Source: Salinithrix halophila
GTDB taxonomy: Bacteria > Bacillota > Bacilli > Thermoactinomycetales > DSM-45169
Assembly (NCBI RefSeq): GCF_042650125.1
Contig: NZ_JBHSAP010000018.1
Coordinates: 558,001 to 622,000 of the forward strand
Reading direction: 5' to 3'
Length of the DNA stretch: 64,000 nucleotides
The notes beneath the pieces were generated by a model. The model did not search any database. It worked only from the letters and a program-made list of their open reading frames with translations, and had not been told where the DNA came from. The translations under genes and the position numbers were made by a program. Position 1 is the stretch's first letter. Each line of letters starts with the position of its first letter. Below, piece by piece: positions 16,842 through 24,636 of the stretch.

Positions 16842-17531
16842 TTAGCCAAAATCGATAGCTTCCCTCATTTTCTCTATGTGGATTCGGATCATTTTTTTGT
16901 TGCTACTCTTTGCGATGACGCCCTGCCGAGTTAAATTGGAGATCGTGGCGCTCACCGTTTCGCGGGTCGCCCCGATCATCGCCGCCAAATCTTGATGACT
17001 TAAGCGCAAATCAAATTCCATATACTCGCCCTTCTTTGTCCCGAAATTGGGGGCCAGTTTGGATAACAGATGCAGTAAACGTTTTTCCACGGACCCGTAA
17101 GCCATGGTTTCCAACATTTCTTCCGCTTCCCGTAAACGTTGCGTCATCACTTGGACCATCTTGATCGCCAACTGAGGACGTTCTCTCATGAACTCCTCAA
17201 AATCTTTCCGGTTCAGGACACAAAGGAGGGAATCTTCCATGGTCTCCACATAGGTATCTTGTGTTCCAGTGGAAAAGGACTCCACCTCTCCAAAAAAATT
17301 TCCGCTCCCCAGGATTCCCAGCGTAAACTCTTTGCCTTCCCGATTTAATTTGTACAGGCGTACTTTTCCTTTTTTCAGCAAGTACAGGGAACGTTGGGGA
17401 CGTTCCGGAGAAGAAATCACTGTCCCCTTTGACGTTTCCGACATGGGAGCCCTCCGATCGATTTCCTGCAAATCCTCCATGGTTAGTTCTTCCATAATGT
17501 TGATTTGAGACAAATACCATAACTTGTTCAT
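16842..17531 (-). CDS. Crp/Fnr-family transcriptional regulator
   Basis: A 229-residue regulator with an N-terminal cyclic-nucleotide-binding-like beta-roll (SLYLLKKGKVRLYKLNREGKEFTLGILGSGNFFGEVESF), a long dimer helix (about 130-165), and a C-terminal winged helix with the Crp signature LSHQDLAAMIGATRETVSATISNL. The effector is unknown: the Cys cluster of Fnr is absent and the cAMP-pocket residues are not all evident. Its ATG overlaps the stop of the glutaredoxin-like gene (ATGA), so the two are translated together, suggesting a shared stress or redox role. Confidence 0.9.
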   Translation of the reverse strand: MNKLWYLSQINIMEELTMEDLQEIDRRAPMSETSKGTVISSPERPQRSLYLLKKGKVRLYKLNREGKEFTLGILGSGNFFGEVESFSTGTQDTYVETMEDSLLCVLNRKDFEEFMRERPQLAIKMVQVMTQRLREAEEMLETMAYGSVEKRLLHLLSKLAPNFGTKKGEYMEFDLRLSHQDLAAMIGATRETVSATISNLTRQGVIAKSSNKKMIRIHIEKMREAIDFG

Positions 17532-17776
17532 GGACGTGGCTCCTTTGAATCGTAGATTCGTTGAAATTCTTCGGGATCAAACCCCTGCAAAGCCTCTCCT
17601 TTGACCAGAATCATGGGACTGACCACAACCCGGATGTTCAGCCGTGTCCAAAGGCCAGAATCAAGCTCCTCCCATGGAATCTCTTGATAAGGTATCTGGT
17701 GTCTCTCAAAATGACGTTTGGCCCGGCGACCCCCGGGACAACCGGAATGGGTCAATAGTAGAACACACGGATTCAT
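17528..17776 (-). CDS. Glutaredoxin-like small thiol protein
   Basis: An 82-residue thioredoxin-fold protein reading MNPCVLLLTHSGCPGGRRAK, where SGCPGG replaces the usual CPxC active site (one Cys kept), followed by HQIPYQEIPWEE and the conserved cis-Pro segment VVVSPMILVKGEALQGFD. The fold matches NrdH or glutaredoxin-type proteins. The second active-site Cys is missing, so a monothiol mechanism or a non-redox role is likely. ATG 17776 is preferred; two earlier in-frame ATGs would add a tail unlike the family. It is coupled to the Crp-family gene downstream. Confidence 0.7.
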   Translation of the reverse strand: MNPCVLLLTHSGCPGGRRAKRHFERHQIPYQEIPWEELDSGLWTRLNIRVVVSPMILVKGEALQGFDPEEFQRIYDSKEPRP

Positions 17777-17928
17777 AGAGCTCGCCTCACACGGATTGGA
17801 TATCTCCATTGTACCTCGATTCCCCCAACAATCTGTATGGTAGGTCACAAGTTAAGATTCTCACGGATCACTAAGTCGAAAAAAAGAGATCCCCTTTACT
17901 AGATAATCCCGATTGAAACGCCAATAAA

Positions 17929-17969
17929 ACAGAGAAGTCAGACTGGTAATCCCTGCCCAACTTCTCTGT
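17929..17969 (-). terminator. Terminator after the ymaF-like gene
   Basis: On the minus strand AGAGAAGTT and ACTTCTCTGT flank a 20-nt loop and are followed by TTTTATT, about 105 bp after the gene's stop. Confidence 0.6.
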
Positions 17970-18073
17970 CTCCATTGATGATTATTCGTCGCAAAAAAAC
18001 CTGATAAGTCCACCGACTTACCAGCCAACCGTTTAGCAATATGAGCATCGAATGGTTGTATTTAAATGGATGA

Positions 18074-18451
18074 TTAATTGGCGATCCCCTCATAGGTATG
18101 GGCATGGGGCATTGCCCCATTTACAGTGGTTTCTCCTTCGATGATGTGATAGTGACCGCCATCCGGTGTCTCGACGGGCGGCCCGGTAACGCCTCCAAAA
18201 TGGTGGACATGGCCATCATCAAATGAAGTGGTTCCCTTATATTCGTGAACATGATCTGGAACGTCCGGAGCGGGTGCTGTGACTCCTCTGAGGCCGTGTC
18301 GGTGCCCCACATCAAATGAAGTTTCTCCTTCATACCTGTGTCGATGGAAATTTTGACTAATCGACGCTTTCTCCTCAAAAAAAGCGATTTCAAAACGATG
18401 GTCGTGTAACCCGTCCTTCATCTGCACAGTGGTATGTTCTGGTTTCTTCAA
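18074..18451 (-). CDS. ymaF: YmaF-family His-rich repeat protein
   Basis: A 125-residue hydrophilic protein built from about four repeats of the form H-x-H-x-Y-x-G-x-T-S-F-D-x-G-H (for example FHRHRYEGETSFDVGHRHGL, DHVHEYKGTTSFDDGHVHHF, HYHIIEGETTVNGAMPHAH). This matches the Bacillus YmaF family, whose role is unknown; the regular His pairs suggest metal binding or a coat-like surface role. The start is TTG 18451 with AGGGGGG 7 nt upstream; the longer frame to 18646 would run through the terminator of the neighbouring gene. Confidence 0.8.
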   Translation of the reverse strand: MKKPEHTTVQMKDGLHDHRFEIAFFEEKASISQNFHRHRYEGETSFDVGHRHGLRGVTAPAPDVPDHVHEYKGTTSFDDGHVHHFGGVTGPPVETPDGGHYHIIEGETTVNGAMPHAHTYEGIAN

Positions 18452-18566
18452 TTCAAGTCCCCCCTCATTTTCAGTCAATAATAGGTATGAAGGGAAGGAC
18501 TTCAACAGAACAGATAAACCGATGACCCGGAGGCTATACAAACATCCCAGTAATATCGAAACGAGC

Positions 18567-18590
18567 AAAAAAAAGCACCCATTTGGGTGC
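18567..18590 (-). terminator. Terminator after yjcZ-like gene
   Basis: On the minus strand GCACCC-AAAT-GGGTGC is followed by eight T, 15 bp after the stop codon at 18606. Confidence 0.9.
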
Positions 18591-18605
18591 GAATCGAAGT
18601 GAAGG

Positions 18606-18728
18606 TTAATACCCTCCAAAACTGACCAGGGAGAAGATCGTCGCAATGACCAATAGGAAAATTAACAGACGGCGCAAACCAAATCCACCAAAACCATAAC
18701 CGGAGCCATATCCACCGTATCCGGACAT
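18606..18728 (-). CDS. YjcZ-family small sporulation protein, 40 residues
   Basis: A very short gene reading MSGYGGYGSGYGFGGFGLRR followed by one membrane helix (LLIFLLVIATIFSLV) and ending SFGGY. The Gly/Tyr-rich N-terminus plus single helix is the hallmark of YjcZ-type sporulation proteins, found in many copies in spore formers and placed in the spore coat or inner spore layers. AAAGGAGG lies 8 nt before the ATG, and a textbook terminator follows, so expression is well supported. Confidence 0.88.
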   Translation of the reverse strand: MSGYGGYGSGYGFGGFGLRRLLIFLLVIATIFSLVSFGGY

Positions 18729-19020
18729 CTTTAATTTCCTCCTTTCACCCATTTACTCATATCCTATGTACGGAGCTGACGGAAGGAAATGATCAAAAAA
18801 CCATCTTGAATAAAATAGGCATGTTGGGTAGGCCAGTATGGAATTTTTTTAGAAAGTAGAGCCTTATTTAAATAAGGTGCTTAGGGTGGGGAGTTGATAA
18901 ACTGGTACAATAGTAACTAGCCCGAGTAAAAACCACGCTTCCCTGATCGTATGAATACCTGGTATTATAAATTTCATTGCGAATCCTAAAAGAAATCGAG
19001 AAGAATAGGAGCTATAAGGT
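18729..19020. other. AT-rich intergenic stretch
   Basis: No supported gene. It holds the upstream region of the yjcZ-like gene and of the small membrane gene at 19021. A palindrome CTTATTTAAATAAG lies near 18871-18884 without a T run. A minus-strand frame (18864-19067) is mostly the mirror of the plus-strand gene and has no ribosome binding site. Confidence 0.5.
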
Positions 19021-19285
19021 ATGGCCATTTTTAGCAATACCCTGAAAGGTGTCTTCCTTCGAGGCACACTGTTACTTGTCTCATTGTTTTCCGCCTACTT
19101 ATTCGGATGGGTTCCATATGCTGATTTTAAGTTTCTCGGTGGTTTGTTCTTGGTAGTCATTGCTGGGGTTGTCATGGGTAGAACCTTCCCGCAACGGTAA
19201 TTACTCTTGGTGGCAAGTCTTCATTCTCAGTTCAATCCTTGCCACAGTGGCAGGCACGATCCTTTACACGATATACTTCAACTAA
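19021..19285 (+). pseudogene. Small three-helix membrane protein interrupted by a +1 frameshift
   Basis: The first frame (19021-19200, 59 residues) starts after AGGAG with MAIFSNTLKGVFLRG and has two helices, LLLVSLFSAYLFGW and FLGGLFLVVIAGVVMG, then stops at FPQR. From about 19190 the +1 frame reads RNGNYSWWQVFILSSILATV and AGTILYTIYFN, a convincing third helix with its own stop at 19285 but no start codon or ribosome binding site. The simplest reading is an original protein of about 86 residues broken by a single-base indel near 19180-19195, by mutation or sequencing error. If the indel is real, the short form may still be made. No family recognised. Confidence 0.55.
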
Positions 19286-19587
19286 TCAAATTTAGGAGAA
19301 CTAAGGCTCTCTGACGCAAGAAATACTTTGAATCCCGTGTTTCTCTGTCTCCGGAGCCATCGAACAGAGCATATCCTTTACAATTTTCGTTGCCTTCTCA
19401 TGGAGAGTGGTCGATTTAATAAAATGATGAATCACTTCATTTGCGTGCCTGAGTTGACTCCTCCCAAATTCCCTTTGTTATAACCCCAGGAAAAGCCGCC
19501 GCTCAGAAATGCCAATTGGAATTATTTTGTTGGGTACATAAATGGCATATACACATATCATGTACTGTTCAAAAAAGGAGGGATTAT
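19286..19587. other. Intergenic stretch with a possible minus-strand coding remnant
   Basis: About 300 bp without a supported gene. On the minus strand a protein-like frame of about 60 residues (VIHHFIKSTTLHEKATKIVK, then DMLCSMAPETEKHG, ending at about 19308) has no start codon near the GGGAGGAG that precedes it. It may be a decayed gene end or chance. Confidence 0.35.
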
Positions 19588-19758
19588 ATGGCCTGCTCCA
19601 ACCCAAGGTGTAAGTGTAAAGATTGTCAGTGTGGGCGTGGTTGCCGCTGTGACCACCGTGCCTTCCCGTACCCGACTCCCTACCCCGTTCCATATGTTCC
19701 ATACTATCGGGATCCACGTTATTACCCCCCATCCCCCACCTTTATGGGATACGTATAA
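19588..19758 (+). CDS. Cys-rich metallothionein-like peptide with Tyr/Pro tail
   Basis: A 56-residue protein with two halves. Residues 3-21 contain seven Cys in the pattern C-x4-C-x-C-x2-C-x-C-x3-C-x-C (CKCKDCQCGRGCRC), a spacing like metallothioneins, followed by DH. Residues 25-56 are rich in Tyr and Pro (PYPTPYPVPYVPYYRDPRYY), like small spore coat or crust proteins. AAAGGAGGG lies just upstream of ATG 19588. It may bind metal ions or form disulfide-linked coat material; neither is proven. The next gene starts 60 bp downstream after a long hairpin. Confidence 0.7.
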   Translation: MACSNPRCKCKDCQCGRGCRCDHRAFPYPTPYPVPYVPYYRDPRYYPPSPTFMGYV

Positions 19759-19768
19759 GCAAAAAAAG

Positions 19769-19813
19769 ATCCCTCCCGTCATAGGTATTAAAGAACCTAT
19801 ACGAAGGAGGGAT
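19769..19813. other. Long hairpin that pairs with the DUF2935 ribosome binding site
   Basis: ATCCCTCC (19769-19776) pairs perfectly with GGAGGGAT (19806-19813), and the stem continues through CGT/ACG and ATAGGT/ACCTAT. The right arm contains the GGAGGG ribosome binding site of the gene at 19819. On the minus strand the same hairpin is followed by seven T and would act as a terminator, though no minus-strand gene ends there. Confidence 0.75.
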
Positions 19814-19818
19814 TTACC

Positions 19819-20748
19819 ATGAACCAACCTAACCCTTTTTCTGATGCCCCGTATTGGCCCCACCTGATGAATCCCCGTGTGGCACCGGACCGTGAAGCAC
19901 TTATTGCTGCCTTGGAAGAGATGCGGGTTTGGACGATCCTTATGGCCGAACATGCCAAGTTTATTCGTCTTGGCCTGGACCCCAACCCCCAACAAGAAGA
20001 ATTTTTTCGCACGGCCGATCAATTTGCCATCCAACTTGATATGCTTTATAGCCGTACCATCGCAACTCCTCCAACTGCTCCCAATGAAATTTTGTATCAG
20101 TTGAGGGAAGAAACGATTACGCTCGTCAATCAGCTTATCTTACTAAAAGAACAAATCTTTAACGCCCTTGAATCCTGTCAAGCATTGGGCATTCTACCGG
20201 CTATTCTCATCGACCACGTTCGTCGGGAAGCTGATCGCTTTGTAGGAACACTGGAACGATCGAAGAGCAACCTCCAAACTCGTACTCGCCAACGCTTAGG
20301 GTTAAAAGATGGAAACCGTTATGCCCAAACGGTCCCCCGTTTATTGTATCATCGTTTGCCCCCTGAACAACTTTTTACTGTAGCCATTGAGGAAAGCATG
20401 TTTTTCGATCGGACTCACGCCGAACACGCCGAACACCTCTCCATGTCCTTTCGGCCCGAGGTCCAGGAAAAATATCGGAAAAGAGCCCTTCGTTTTAAAG
20501 ACGACTACCATAACCTGATGCTTCAGGCCAAAGAAGTCGAAAGCACTCGCTCCGACCTCGGCAAACTTCTGGAGGAAAACAAAAAGCTTTCCTTTTCCTT
20601 CCGAGATTACCTAACTAAACTTTTAGACGAGATTTCTACCTGTAGAATCCCAACGGGTCAAACCAACTTCCCGCCCCTTTTAGCGGATCACATGCGCAGA
20701 GAAGTCATCTATTTTATCGATATTCTGGAACGGATTCGCTTTGGTTAA
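19819..20748 (+). CDS. DUF2935 protein with two four-helix domains
   Basis: A 309-residue all-helical soluble protein with two similar halves of the DUF2935 family. The first contains ALEEMRVWTILMAEHAKFI and RREADRFVGTL; the second has PEQLFTVAIEESMFFDRTH, AEHAEHLSMSF and DHMRREVIYFIDIL. Conserved HAxFI and HAEH motifs in paired helices suggest a ferritin- or hemerythrin-like metal site, which is inference. The family occurs mainly in spore-forming Firmicutes and is uncharacterised. Placement after a Cys-rich peptide gene hints at a metal-linked or spore role. Its ribosome binding site lies inside a strong hairpin. Confidence 0.82.
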   Translation: MNQPNPFSDAPYWPHLMNPRVAPDREALIAALEEMRVWTILMAEHAKFIRLGLDPNPQQEEFFRTADQFAIQLDMLYSRTIATPPTAPNEILYQLREETITLVNQLILLKEQIFNALESCQALGILPAILIDHVRREADRFVGTLERSKSNLQTRTRQRLGLKDGNRYAQTVPRLLYHRLPPEQLFTVAIEESMFFDRTHAEHAEHLSMSFRPEVQEKYRKRALRFKDDYHNLMLQAKEVESTRSDLGKLLEENKKLSFSFRDYLTKLLDEISTCRIPTGQTNFPPLLADHMRREVIYFIDILERIRFG

Positions 20749-20801
20749 TGGTTTTAAAAAGATTCAGTACCATCATCGTAAGTTATTTTATAGTGAATAA
20801 C

Positions 20802-20848
20802 GGAAAACCTCTCTCTCCTCTTCTAAAGGAGAGAGAGGTTTTTTGTTC
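20802..20848. terminator. Bidirectional terminator
   Basis: AACCTCTCTCTCC and GGAGAGAGAGGTT around a short loop, followed by six T on the plus strand and four on the minus strand. It separates the DUF2935 gene from the convergent lipoprotein gene. Confidence 0.85.
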
Positions 20849-20938
20849 CCTGCTACTTAGCCCCATAGGAAATACCATAACCCCCTCCTCTCCCTATGGT
20901 ATGGCTCCACAGTCAGCAGGATCTTCCCGTTCGGACTT

Positions 20939-21955
20939 TTAATCTATTAAGGTAAAATCTTGTGCCATAATGTTATATCCAACGTCAGGGAGATTGATTT
21001 TTTCTTTCACCTTCCATGTTTTCTTGTCCACAACATGAATCTGACCCGCACCTGATGGCATTTGACCAAATAAATATAAGTTCTGTTCGTCGGCATGATC
21101 ATTTAATATCACGTCACATAATCTTTTATGCCTGACAATATTAAAATGATCATCGTATTCAACTACAGACCCTCCAAAAAAAGTGACATAGAATTTATTA
21201 TCTTCTTTAACGATCGTCATGGGTTCCCCGACGACTGTTGGGGTTGGTAAATAATCGGCCTTCGATTTTTTCGGATCTATTAAAGTCAAACGGTTTTCTG
21301 TTGTAAGTAAGAGTTTCTTCTTAAACCACTTCATGTCTCGCGCGGACTTTTCTTTTAAAGGTATTTTTTTTATTAGTTTACCGGTGTCCCGTTTAATCAT
21401 ATATACTACATGATGTTGATCGGGAGGGACACTCTTATCTTCATATGGGATATCCGCATATATGTAGATATATTGATCATCGTACACACCCTCTCCCATA
21501 TATCCCTTTTGTTTGACCTTCCATTGCTTTTTTTCTTCTTTAACAATCAACGTATTTTGAAAGGCTTCGGTATTGTAAGCAGCGATTTCGAAAGCGGAAT
21601 CTTTCTTAACAAAATTCGTCGGACCTGGTGCTTTTCGGTTTGAAATCTCCCCTTTTTCATTGATGTAGTGAATCACATCATCATATGAAGCGGGTAATAC
21701 CCAACCTCCGTTTTTCGCCTCCTCAATCTTCCTGATTCTTGCTGCTTTTATATTGACATTGGAAATGATATCTCCGCTTTCATCAACGATAAGCAGCTTA
21801 CTTTTTGGTTCTACTGCATTTGTGTAGATTACTCCAAACTTTCCTTTATTTATTGGAATTTTCCCCGAGTTGCTATTCTCACCATTTAAACTACAGGCGG
21901 AAATTGCCCAAGTCAAAATGAAACAGGCCATTATTTTAATTCCTTTATTCCACAT
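20939..21955 (-). CDS. Secreted lipoprotein with beta-propeller-like repeats
   Basis: A 338-residue lipoprotein: signal peptide with lipobox AISAC (Cys near residue 21), then a Ser/Asn-rich linker and a long domain of recurring beta blades (KLLIVDESGDIISNV, HYINEKGEISNR, KLLLTTENRLTLIDP, IHVVDKKTWKVKEKIN), like WD40/YVTN-type propellers. It probably sits on the outer face of the membrane and senses or scaffolds something, but no ligand is known. Start is ATG 21955, 7 nt after GGGAGG. It is last in a minus-strand group with the two secreted proteins upstream. The local sequence is more AT-rich than the flanks by eye. Confidence 0.75.
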   Translation of the reverse strand: MWNKGIKIMACFILTWAISACSLNGENSNSGKIPINKGKFGVIYTNAVEPKSKLLIVDESGDIISNVNIKAARIRKIEEAKNGGWVLPASYDDVIHYINEKGEISNRKAPGPTNFVKKDSAFEIAAYNTEAFQNTLIVKEEKKQWKVKQKGYMGEGVYDDQYIYIYADIPYEDKSVPPDQHHVVYMIKRDTGKLIKKIPLKEKSARDMKWFKKKLLLTTENRLTLIDPKKSKADYLPTPTVVGEPMTIVKEDNKFYVTFFGGSVVEYDDHFNIVRHKRLCDVILNDHADEQNLYLFGQMPSGAGQIHVVDKKTWKVKEKINLPDVGYNIMAQDFTLID

Positions 21956-22029
21956 GACGTTACCTCCCTTGTTCAAAAAGATGAGTGAAGACGTAGCCCG
22001 TCTTCACTCTTTACTGAAAAAAACTTTGT

Positions 22030-22851
22030 TCAATAACCCTTGGACCAATAGGTAATGGTATGCGGACTGTCACCAAGGTCGGCAGTGCTAACCCAGTAGT
22101 TCCCACTAGAAACTTTGACATTCCCATGCCATCCGCTGTCGGGATCGGGATCCAAGTTTATACCTTTTGCATTTTTCCAGCTTCTCCAAACCAGCTTGGA
22201 GCAGTACCACTCATCAGTTGTTTCTTTACTAGACATGACGTTGTAGGGCTCCCCTTTTTGCTTGGAAGCATAATCATAATCTGTAGAGGTAGCGTCTTTC
22301 ACCCAATAAGCTTGTGCTTTTTCATAATCCCAGCGCCATCTATTTACATCGTAAATGACTCCACCCTTATCTGCAGTGGAATAGGACTCCCAAGTATTAT
22401 CATCATCCATAGCAACCATACCGGCATGACCCGTAAAATATCCCCTTTTGGTTCCGGTATCAGGAGTATACAGGATATCCCCGTAAGTCCCTACACCCGG
22501 ATCCAAGTTGGCAACTCCTACATCCCCATTCGTCTGGGAAGGGCGTGCCAATCCTCCGTCTTCCAGAACATCCTCTTCTTTCAAATCATAGCCTTTCAAC
22601 CTTGCTGCTTCAATAACTGCTTGAACATCGATTTGATTGCTCCAGTTTTCTATCTTTTCCTGATTAGCCTGATTTTCTCTTTCAATCTCTTCAATCAACT
22701 GCGCTTCTGAATACCCCGTACTTTCAGCAAGTTTCGAAATCTCTTCCAAAGAGTACGAAGTATCATCAGCAAAAACACCAGAAGGCATTCCTACAACCAA
22801 AGCAAGAACGAGTACTAATGATCCAGTCCATTTGAAGGGTTTCATTTTCAT
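22030..22851 (-). CDS. Secreted permuted papain-fold (YiiX/NlpC-P60-like) protein
   Basis: A 273-residue exported protein with a signal peptide (residues 1-28, ending GVFADD), a charged helical stretch (30-95), and a domain with the order His then Cys typical of circularly permuted NlpC/P60 or YiiX-like enzymes: GDILYTPDTGTKRGYFTGHAG with the catalytic-type His, SYSTADKGGVIYDVNRWRW, then EWYCSKLVWRSWKNAKG with the Cys. Such proteins hydrolyse amide or thioester bonds in cell wall or lipid substrates; the substrate here is unknown. It starts 17 bp after the PepSY gene and is probably in the same operon. Confidence 0.75.
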   Translation of the reverse strand: MKMKPFKWTGSLVLVLALVVGMPSGVFADDTSYSLEEISKLAESTGYSEAQLIEEIERENQANQEKIENWSNQIDVQAVIEAARLKGYDLKEEDVLEDGGLARPSQTNGDVGVANLDPGVGTYGDILYTPDTGTKRGYFTGHAGMVAMDDDNTWESYSTADKGGVIYDVNRWRWDYEKAQAYWVKDATSTDYDYASKQKGEPYNVMSSKETTDEWYCSKLVWRSWKNAKGINLDPDPDSGWHGNVKVSSGNYWVSTADLGDSPHTITYWSKGY

Positions 22852-22868
22852 TTGTTGTTGCCTCCCTA

Positions 22869-23849
22869 TTATTTCATCATTCGTTCAACGTCACCCGTTG
22901 TACCATCGACAATGACTTGTGTCCTGGATGGAAAGCTGAGGGTTTGACCGTTAATGGTAGTGTTTCGGTTCCCATGATCCATGGTGACAACCCAGCGTGG
23001 TTTGTCCCAAACCTCAGCAATGGCTCCTTGAATTTCTCCTTCACCAGCCACTCGTTTGGCCATTTTGATCGCTTCTTCTTTCGTCACCTTTAAGGGATCA
23101 GTCGAGGCGTTTTTCCGGTTAGCAGAGAAGTAAACTACTGCACCGGTTCTCCGATCCACCTCAGCAGTTACCTGGGAAGCTCCCCATACCCCATTATTCT
23201 TCGGTCGCCAAGTAAAGGTATACAAGGTATCACCCGGGATATGGATCACCTCTTCTGCTTTAACTAGTTCCATGTTTTTAAATCCATTCACTTGCTCTTG
23301 GGCGAAAGATCGTCCTTTTTCCAAGGCTTCCTCTTTGGATATCGGCTCTTGACCCCCTTTTGTGGAGGTTGGAGCCTGTAACCAGACTAGCTCGTTTGTA
23401 TTCGCTTTTCGGCGGATTTCCACACCTTCTTTCGTATGTATGTCTTTGTACTCGATACCATCGATGGTTTCTTCGGATGTGGCGACTACATGAAGAGCTA
23501 CGGGATCAAACGGATCGATACCAAACGGTTCGGAGTTCCACGACTCCCCCCAATCCGGTGACGTCAGGCGCGTAGAAGACGGGTAATTGACGGCACCATC
23601 GATATAGTAGGATCCATATCCTCCATCATTTCCTTCTTTGACCACCAAGTCATTTCGGGCTTTAGATAGGGAATTCCCAACCGTATACCCTTGACCGGCA
23701 TAATACGAAAACCGATCCCAAAAATAGTTCCCCGAATAATTGCAAGATGTACATTTGGCGGGATAATACACAAAGTCTTTGAATCCAACAATGCTGTCAA
23801 TCCCTTTTTCCTTTCCTACTAGCAAATGGCAGGAAACCGGGAGGATCAC
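22869..23849 (-). pseudogene. N-terminally truncated caspase/gingipain-like protein with PepSY domains
   Basis: The open frame of 326 residues begins at GTG with no signal peptide, yet the in-frame sequence upstream of the GTG still reads protein-like (ALTVSGGGKTRS, then VILPVSCHLL) back to a stop at about 23887. The N-terminal part (DSIVGFKDFVYYPA, FWDRFSYYAGQGYTVGNSL) looks like the second half of a clan-CD-type peptidase-like domain with Cys in PVSCH. The C-terminal part carries two PepSY-like repeats (EEALEKGRSFAQEQ and KEEAIKMAKRVAGEGE). The front of the original gene appears deleted just beside a hairpin near 23890-23935. Whether the remainder is expressed is uncertain. Confidence 0.6.
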
Positions 23850-24040
23850 ACTTCTGGTCTTTCCTCCGCCGGATACCGTTAATGCCTAAATAAAAGCTCC
23901 CGACAAGAGATAACACCCCTGCTCGAAGCTTTTATCTATAGCTCAAAAAGCCTAATTTATTGAGGGTAGGTATTCGAAAGAGTCATAGCCGTTTTACTAT
24001 ACATACTCTATGGTATCTTTTTTCAAAAAGGAGTGTTATA

Positions 24041-24439
24041 GTGAGCGCTTTGAGAAGGCTATGTATGCAATTTGCGGATATTCTCGGCGGAACCCCGAGC
24101 GTTGTTAATGGGGTTTGTCTATCACAGAGATTCCGTAATATTGATGTGACGATTTTAGGCCGCCCCTCTCGTTCCCCCTTGGTGTTACCCCAGTTTTTCA
24201 GCTTTGAAAGCCTCGACCGTCAGGGACGTGCATTAAATCTGGGAGAAACCGTTATTTTACAAAAAGAGATTAATCCCTTTATCTCAGCCTTACGAAAGCG
24301 GGGAATCAAGGTAACGGCTTTGCATAATCACTGGTTATTCGAAAATCCACGCCTCATGTACATTCACTTCGAAGCCATTGAAAACCCGATTATCTTTGCC
24401 AGAAAGGTCGCTGAAGCCTTAAAGGTGTTGGGCAGATAA
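24041..24439 (+). CDS. DUF1259 (LppY/LpqO family) protein
   Basis: A 132-residue soluble protein matching one DUF1259 domain: QFADILGGTPSVVNGVCLS, RNIDVTILGRPSRSPLVLPQ, LNLGETVILQKEINPFISAL, and GIKVTALHNHWLFENPRLMY with a conserved HNHW motif that looks like a metal or active-site cluster. Actinobacterial relatives (LppY, LpqO) are longer lipoproteins with two such domains; this one is a single cytoplasmic copy. The start is GTG 24041, 7 nt after AAAGGAG. Followed by a very strong terminator. Function unknown. Confidence 0.78.
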   Translation: MSALRRLCMQFADILGGTPSVVNGVCLSQRFRNIDVTILGRPSRSPLVLPQFFSFESLDRQGRALNLGETVILQKEINPFISALRKRGIKVTALHNHWLFENPRLMYIHFEAIENPIIFARKVAEALKVLGR

Positions 24440-24463
24440 CTTACGAGGAGATCTATTTTTTCT

Positions 24464-24527
24464 ATGAGAAGACCCCCTTCAGTAGATTTACTCACTTTTT
24501 TGGTGATCTACAGGAAGGGGGTCTTCT
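24464..24527 (+). terminator. Very long hairpin terminator
   Basis: AGAAGACCCCCTTC and GAAGGGGGTCTTCT with an inner stem GTAGAT/ATCTAC, followed by ATTGT. It lies 25 bp after the DUF1259 gene. The T run is short, so it may also stabilise the 3' end. Confidence 0.7.
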
Positions 24528-24608
24528 ATTGTAAAAGCTCATTGTTTCCGTATTCGAGCAAATAGATGGATTCTGTGAACCTCTTGCCATTGAAATGGTG
24601 AGCTTCAG

Positions 24609-24634
24609 GAAAACCCACTCCGATTCCTGGAGTG
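24609..24634 (-). terminator. Terminator directly after the truncated YjdF gene
   Basis: On the minus strand CCCACTCC-AGGAATC-GGAGTGGG is followed by TTTTCC, within 5-25 bp of the stop codon at 24637. Confidence 0.7.
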
Positions 24635-24636
24635 GG

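Noticed and set aside
18864..19067. Minus-strand hydrophobic frame of 67 residues
   Set aside because: It overlaps a plus-strand gene that has a good ribosome binding site, and it has neither a ribosome binding site nor a terminator of its own.
24464..24570. Short plus-strand frame starting MRRPPSVDLL
   Set aside because: It lies within the long terminator hairpin after the DUF1259 gene.
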